Made by a program: the position numbers and the translations under genes. A stretch of DNA of 16,441 nucleotides from Pavlovales sp. CCMP2436 (lineage: Eukaryota > Haptophyta > Pavlovophyceae > Pavlovales): assembly GCA_026770615.1 (NCBI GenBank), contig MU631750.1, positions 41,764 through 58,204 on the forward strand, given 5' to 3'. Under the pieces are notes generated by a model, which saw only the letters and a program-made list of their open reading frames with translations, was not told the DNA's origin and did no database searches. This document shows positions 15,197 to 16,441 of the stretch, piece by piece; positions within the stretch are counted from its first letter, which is position 1, and each line of letters starts with the position of its first letter.

Positions 15197-15403
15197 CTGT
15201 AGGCTGTTTACATAGTTGAGAGCGGCCGCCATCTTGATCAGCGACCAGCGCTCAAAGTCCGAAAGCCCCTCGAGCGCTAGCGTCTCGTGCAGGCGCGCGA
15301 ACTTGAACTCGCTCATCGGCGCCGAGAAGCAGATGCCGCGGTCGTGCCGCTTCACCGAGAGCAGGGCGGTGTACTCGAGCTTGACCGTGCCACCGACGGG
15401 CAC
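15197..15403 (-). CDS. Minus-strand gene, middle exon
   Basis: Sixty-nine codons, phase 0 at both ends, between acceptor TTACGACAG|GTGCCC and donor CTACAG|GTGAAG. It begins VPVGGTVKLEYTALLSVKR, reading like a beta-strand-rich domain end, then FKFARLHETLALEGLSDFE and IKMAAALNYVNSLQ. The latter part fits the first half of DUF4476 (IKxAAxxNY-hydrophobic-xxxQ). The frame runs on into the intron (stop near 15095), so intron retention would add about 33 residues. Exon boundaries are inferred from phase, codon bias and domain continuity with the next exon. Confidence 0.75.
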
Positions 15404-15491
15404 CTGTCGTAATATATGATTGTATGAGTATATATAATTGTATGAGGGTGAGGAACCAGGCGCAGGCGCAAGTGTGAGTGTGAGTGCTGGG

Positions 15492-15537
15492 AGAGGGGGA
15501 GAGGGCGGAAAAATATTACAAATGGGAGAGGGGGAGA
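15492..15537. repeat. Short GA-rich direct repeat
   Basis: GGGAGAGGGGGAGAG occurs twice (about 15490-15504 and 15524-15538). Upstream, GTGAGTGTGAGTGCTGGG (about 15472-15489) recurs near 15988-16005. Confidence 0.6.
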
Positions 15538-15546
15538 GTCATTGAG

Positions 15547-15567
15547 CGTGCCACCGTCGGGCTTCTG
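15547..15567 (-). repeat. Decoy copy of the exon acceptor junction
   Basis: CGTGCCACCGTCGGGCTTCTG matches the true junction 15386-15406 at 18 of 21 bases and is likewise followed by TAATAATATAAGT-type sequence. On the minus strand it offers TTATTACAG|AAGCCCGACGG. A shorter piece, CACCGTCGGGCACC, is at 15816-15829. Confidence 0.75.
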
Positions 15568-15663
15568 TAATAATATAAGTATAATTAAATAAGTATATAT
15601 CTACGCCGTATAATATATACTTATATTCTTATATTATTATTATAAGTATTATTGTTATTATTA

Positions 15664-15721
15664 GTATATATATATATATATACATACATATATATATATA
15701 CATATATATATATATACATAC

Positions 15722-15772
<51 letters not shown>

Positions 15773-15802
15773 TATTTATATTTATGTGTGTGTGTGTGTG
15801 TG
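15664..15802. repeat. TA/CATA and TG microsatellites
   Basis: Mostly (TA)n with CATA interruptions from about 15664 to 15770, then (TG)n at about 15786-15802. Simple-sequence DNA within the intron. Confidence 0.9.
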
Positions 15803-15828
15803 TACATATACACTACACCGTCGGGCAC

Positions 15829-15960
15829 CAGAGGTGTTTTCATCAATTCCGTTTTCTGGGTCAAATTGTTATTGGGGTCAAATATTAGATGAATGCCCCA
15901 CTTTACTTGACCCCAAATAACACGCCTGACCCCAATAAGAGAATGATGAATACACCTCTG
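15829..15960. mobile_element. 132-bp MITE-like inverted-repeat element
   Basis: The ends CAGAGGTGTTTTCATCA and TGATGAATACACCTCTG are reverse complements with one mismatch. Inside, TTATTGGGGTCA and TGACCCCAATAA, and GGGTCAA and TTGACCC, add further pairing. It lies wholly in an intron, next to a fragment of the exon junction motif. No clear target duplication is seen. Confidence 0.65.
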
Positions 15961-16118
15961 CCAAAAGGGGTAGGGCGGGGAAGCAAGCGTGAGTGTGAGT
16001 GCTGGGGAGGGGCCCCGTTGCGGGCACCCAATTTTAAACAATCATTATCTAGAACAGTTATATCCATTAATTTAGGTCCATTTAATTTTTGACGGTAAAT
16101 CGTAAATAAACTCGAAAT

Positions 16119-16229
16119 GATCACCTATGTGATGCCCGTGTGCCTTTGGGCTGCAAGTCGGGGGATAGATTATTGCAATCATAGAAAGGGATCACCTATG
16201 TGATGCCCGTGTGCCTTTGGGCTGCAAGT
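16119..16229 (-). repeat. Two 40-bp direct repeats (CCCCCGACTTGCAGCCC family) near a donor
   Basis: 16119-16158 and 16190-16229 are identical over 40 bases (plus strand begins GATCACCTATGTGATGCCCG), period 71. After the second copy, AAAGAACTATTAT repeats the tail seen after the 13033 copy, and the donor (16268) lies about 20 bp further on. Each copy contains a potential hairpin (GCCC...GGGC) and, on the minus strand, CTTGCAGCCC. Confidence 0.9.
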
Positions 16230-16268
16230 GGAAAGGCGTAAAAAGAACTATTATAAAAAAAAAAGCAC

Positions 16269-16415
16269 CTCGGGAAAGCGCCAGTCCGCGTGGTGGTTGA
16301 GCGGGGCGAAGGCCTCCGTGTCAGCCGGCCTGAGCTCGACCGCCCTCCACGCGTCGGTGGAGGTTGTCAGCTCGCGCCTCCACAGCTCGAGGCACACGTC
16401 GCGCTCAGAGGCTAC
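16269..16415 (-). CDS. Minus-strand gene, first exon visible in this window
   Basis: Forty-nine codons, phase 0, bounded by CTACAACAG|GTAGCC with a pyrimidine tract behind it and donor CCCGAG|GTGCTT. It reads VASERDVCLELWRRELTT, then DAWRAVELRPADTEAFAPLN and HHADWRFPE. G/C-ending codons predominate. No family is recognised for this part; it precedes the DUF4476-like region. The gene continues beyond the window edge, so N-terminus and full length are unknown. Confidence 0.7.
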
Positions 16416-16441
16416 CTGTTGTAGCAGGGGGAGGGGAGAGC
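16416..16441 (-). promoter_or_regulatory. 3' splice site of a further intron
   Basis: On the minus strand the window begins GCTCTCCCCTCCCCCTGCTA and ends CAACAG: a pyrimidine tract followed by AG at 16417-16416, a standard acceptor for the exon at 16415. Confidence 0.6.

Larger units (their letters stand above)
15404..16268 (-). other. Intron of the minus-strand gene (865 nt)
   Basis: Donor CCCGAG|GTGCTTTT at 16268, acceptor ACGACAG at 15404, phase 0. In transcription order it holds a T-rich stretch, two 40-bp direct repeats of the CCCCCGACTTGCAGCCC family, a 132-bp inverted-repeat element, TG and TA microsatellites, a decoy copy of the acceptor junction (15547-15567), a GA-rich duplicated tract, and AT-rich sequence to the acceptor. 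Confidence 0.75.

Noticed and set aside
15652..15888. Tyr-Ile repeat frames over the TA microsatellite
   Set aside because: Pure translation of simple-sequence DNA.
1..16441. CRISPR array, prophage or bacterial operon structures
   Set aside because: The 32-bp array at 14406-14765 has AT-rich degenerate spacers of the same family rather than unique spacers, and the window is clearly eukaryotic.

Overview
This is nuclear DNA of a eukaryotic microalga. Three observations point there: spliced genes with GT-AG, phase-0 introns; a Ty1/copia LTR retrotransposon; and a CbbX (red-type Rubisco activase) gene with an N-terminal leader that looks like a secretory signal plus plastid transit peptide. CbbX goes with form ID Rubisco and red-derived complex plastids, so a haptophyte or photosynthetic stramenopile (for example a pelagophyte) is the best guess. 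I cannot name the species.

Layout. 1-330 is non-coding flank containing a 72-bp dispersed repeat. 331-7507 is a complete but decayed Ty1/copia element: two LTRs of about 415 bp that are roughly 94% identical by eye, then gag, protease, integrase, reverse transcriptase and RNase H broken by several frameshifts and in-frame stops. 7942-9162 (minus) is an intact, intronless CbbX gene. 9741-12288 (plus) is the 3' half of a spliced glycoside hydrolase family 5 (GH5) cellulase with a Ser-Pro linker, a CBM2-like domain and a C-terminal membrane segment. Its main intron holds a 1.1-kb foldback element, and the GH5 N-terminal half is not in the window. 12289-14223 is mostly non-coding with palindromes and dispersed repeats. 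14224-16415 (minus) holds the last three exons of a gene whose C-terminus resembles DUF4476.

The most unusual signal is at the introns. In the minus-strand gene a 32-bp minisatellite of 12 copies repeats the 3' splice junction, including the first exon bases. The other intron carries degraded copies of its own acceptor junction. A second dispersed repeat family lies just inside both donors, and a third (72 bp, with TACTAAC) recurs near intron 3' ends, including where the retrotransposon and the foldback element landed. Together these suggest introns built from, or invaded by, short mobile or tandem repeats (introner-like behaviour).

The genes do not form a visible pathway. CbbX acts in plastid carbon fixation; the GH5 protein would act on extracellular or cell-surface beta-glucan; the minus-strand gene has no known role. 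All boundaries and similarities were read by eye; no database search was run.
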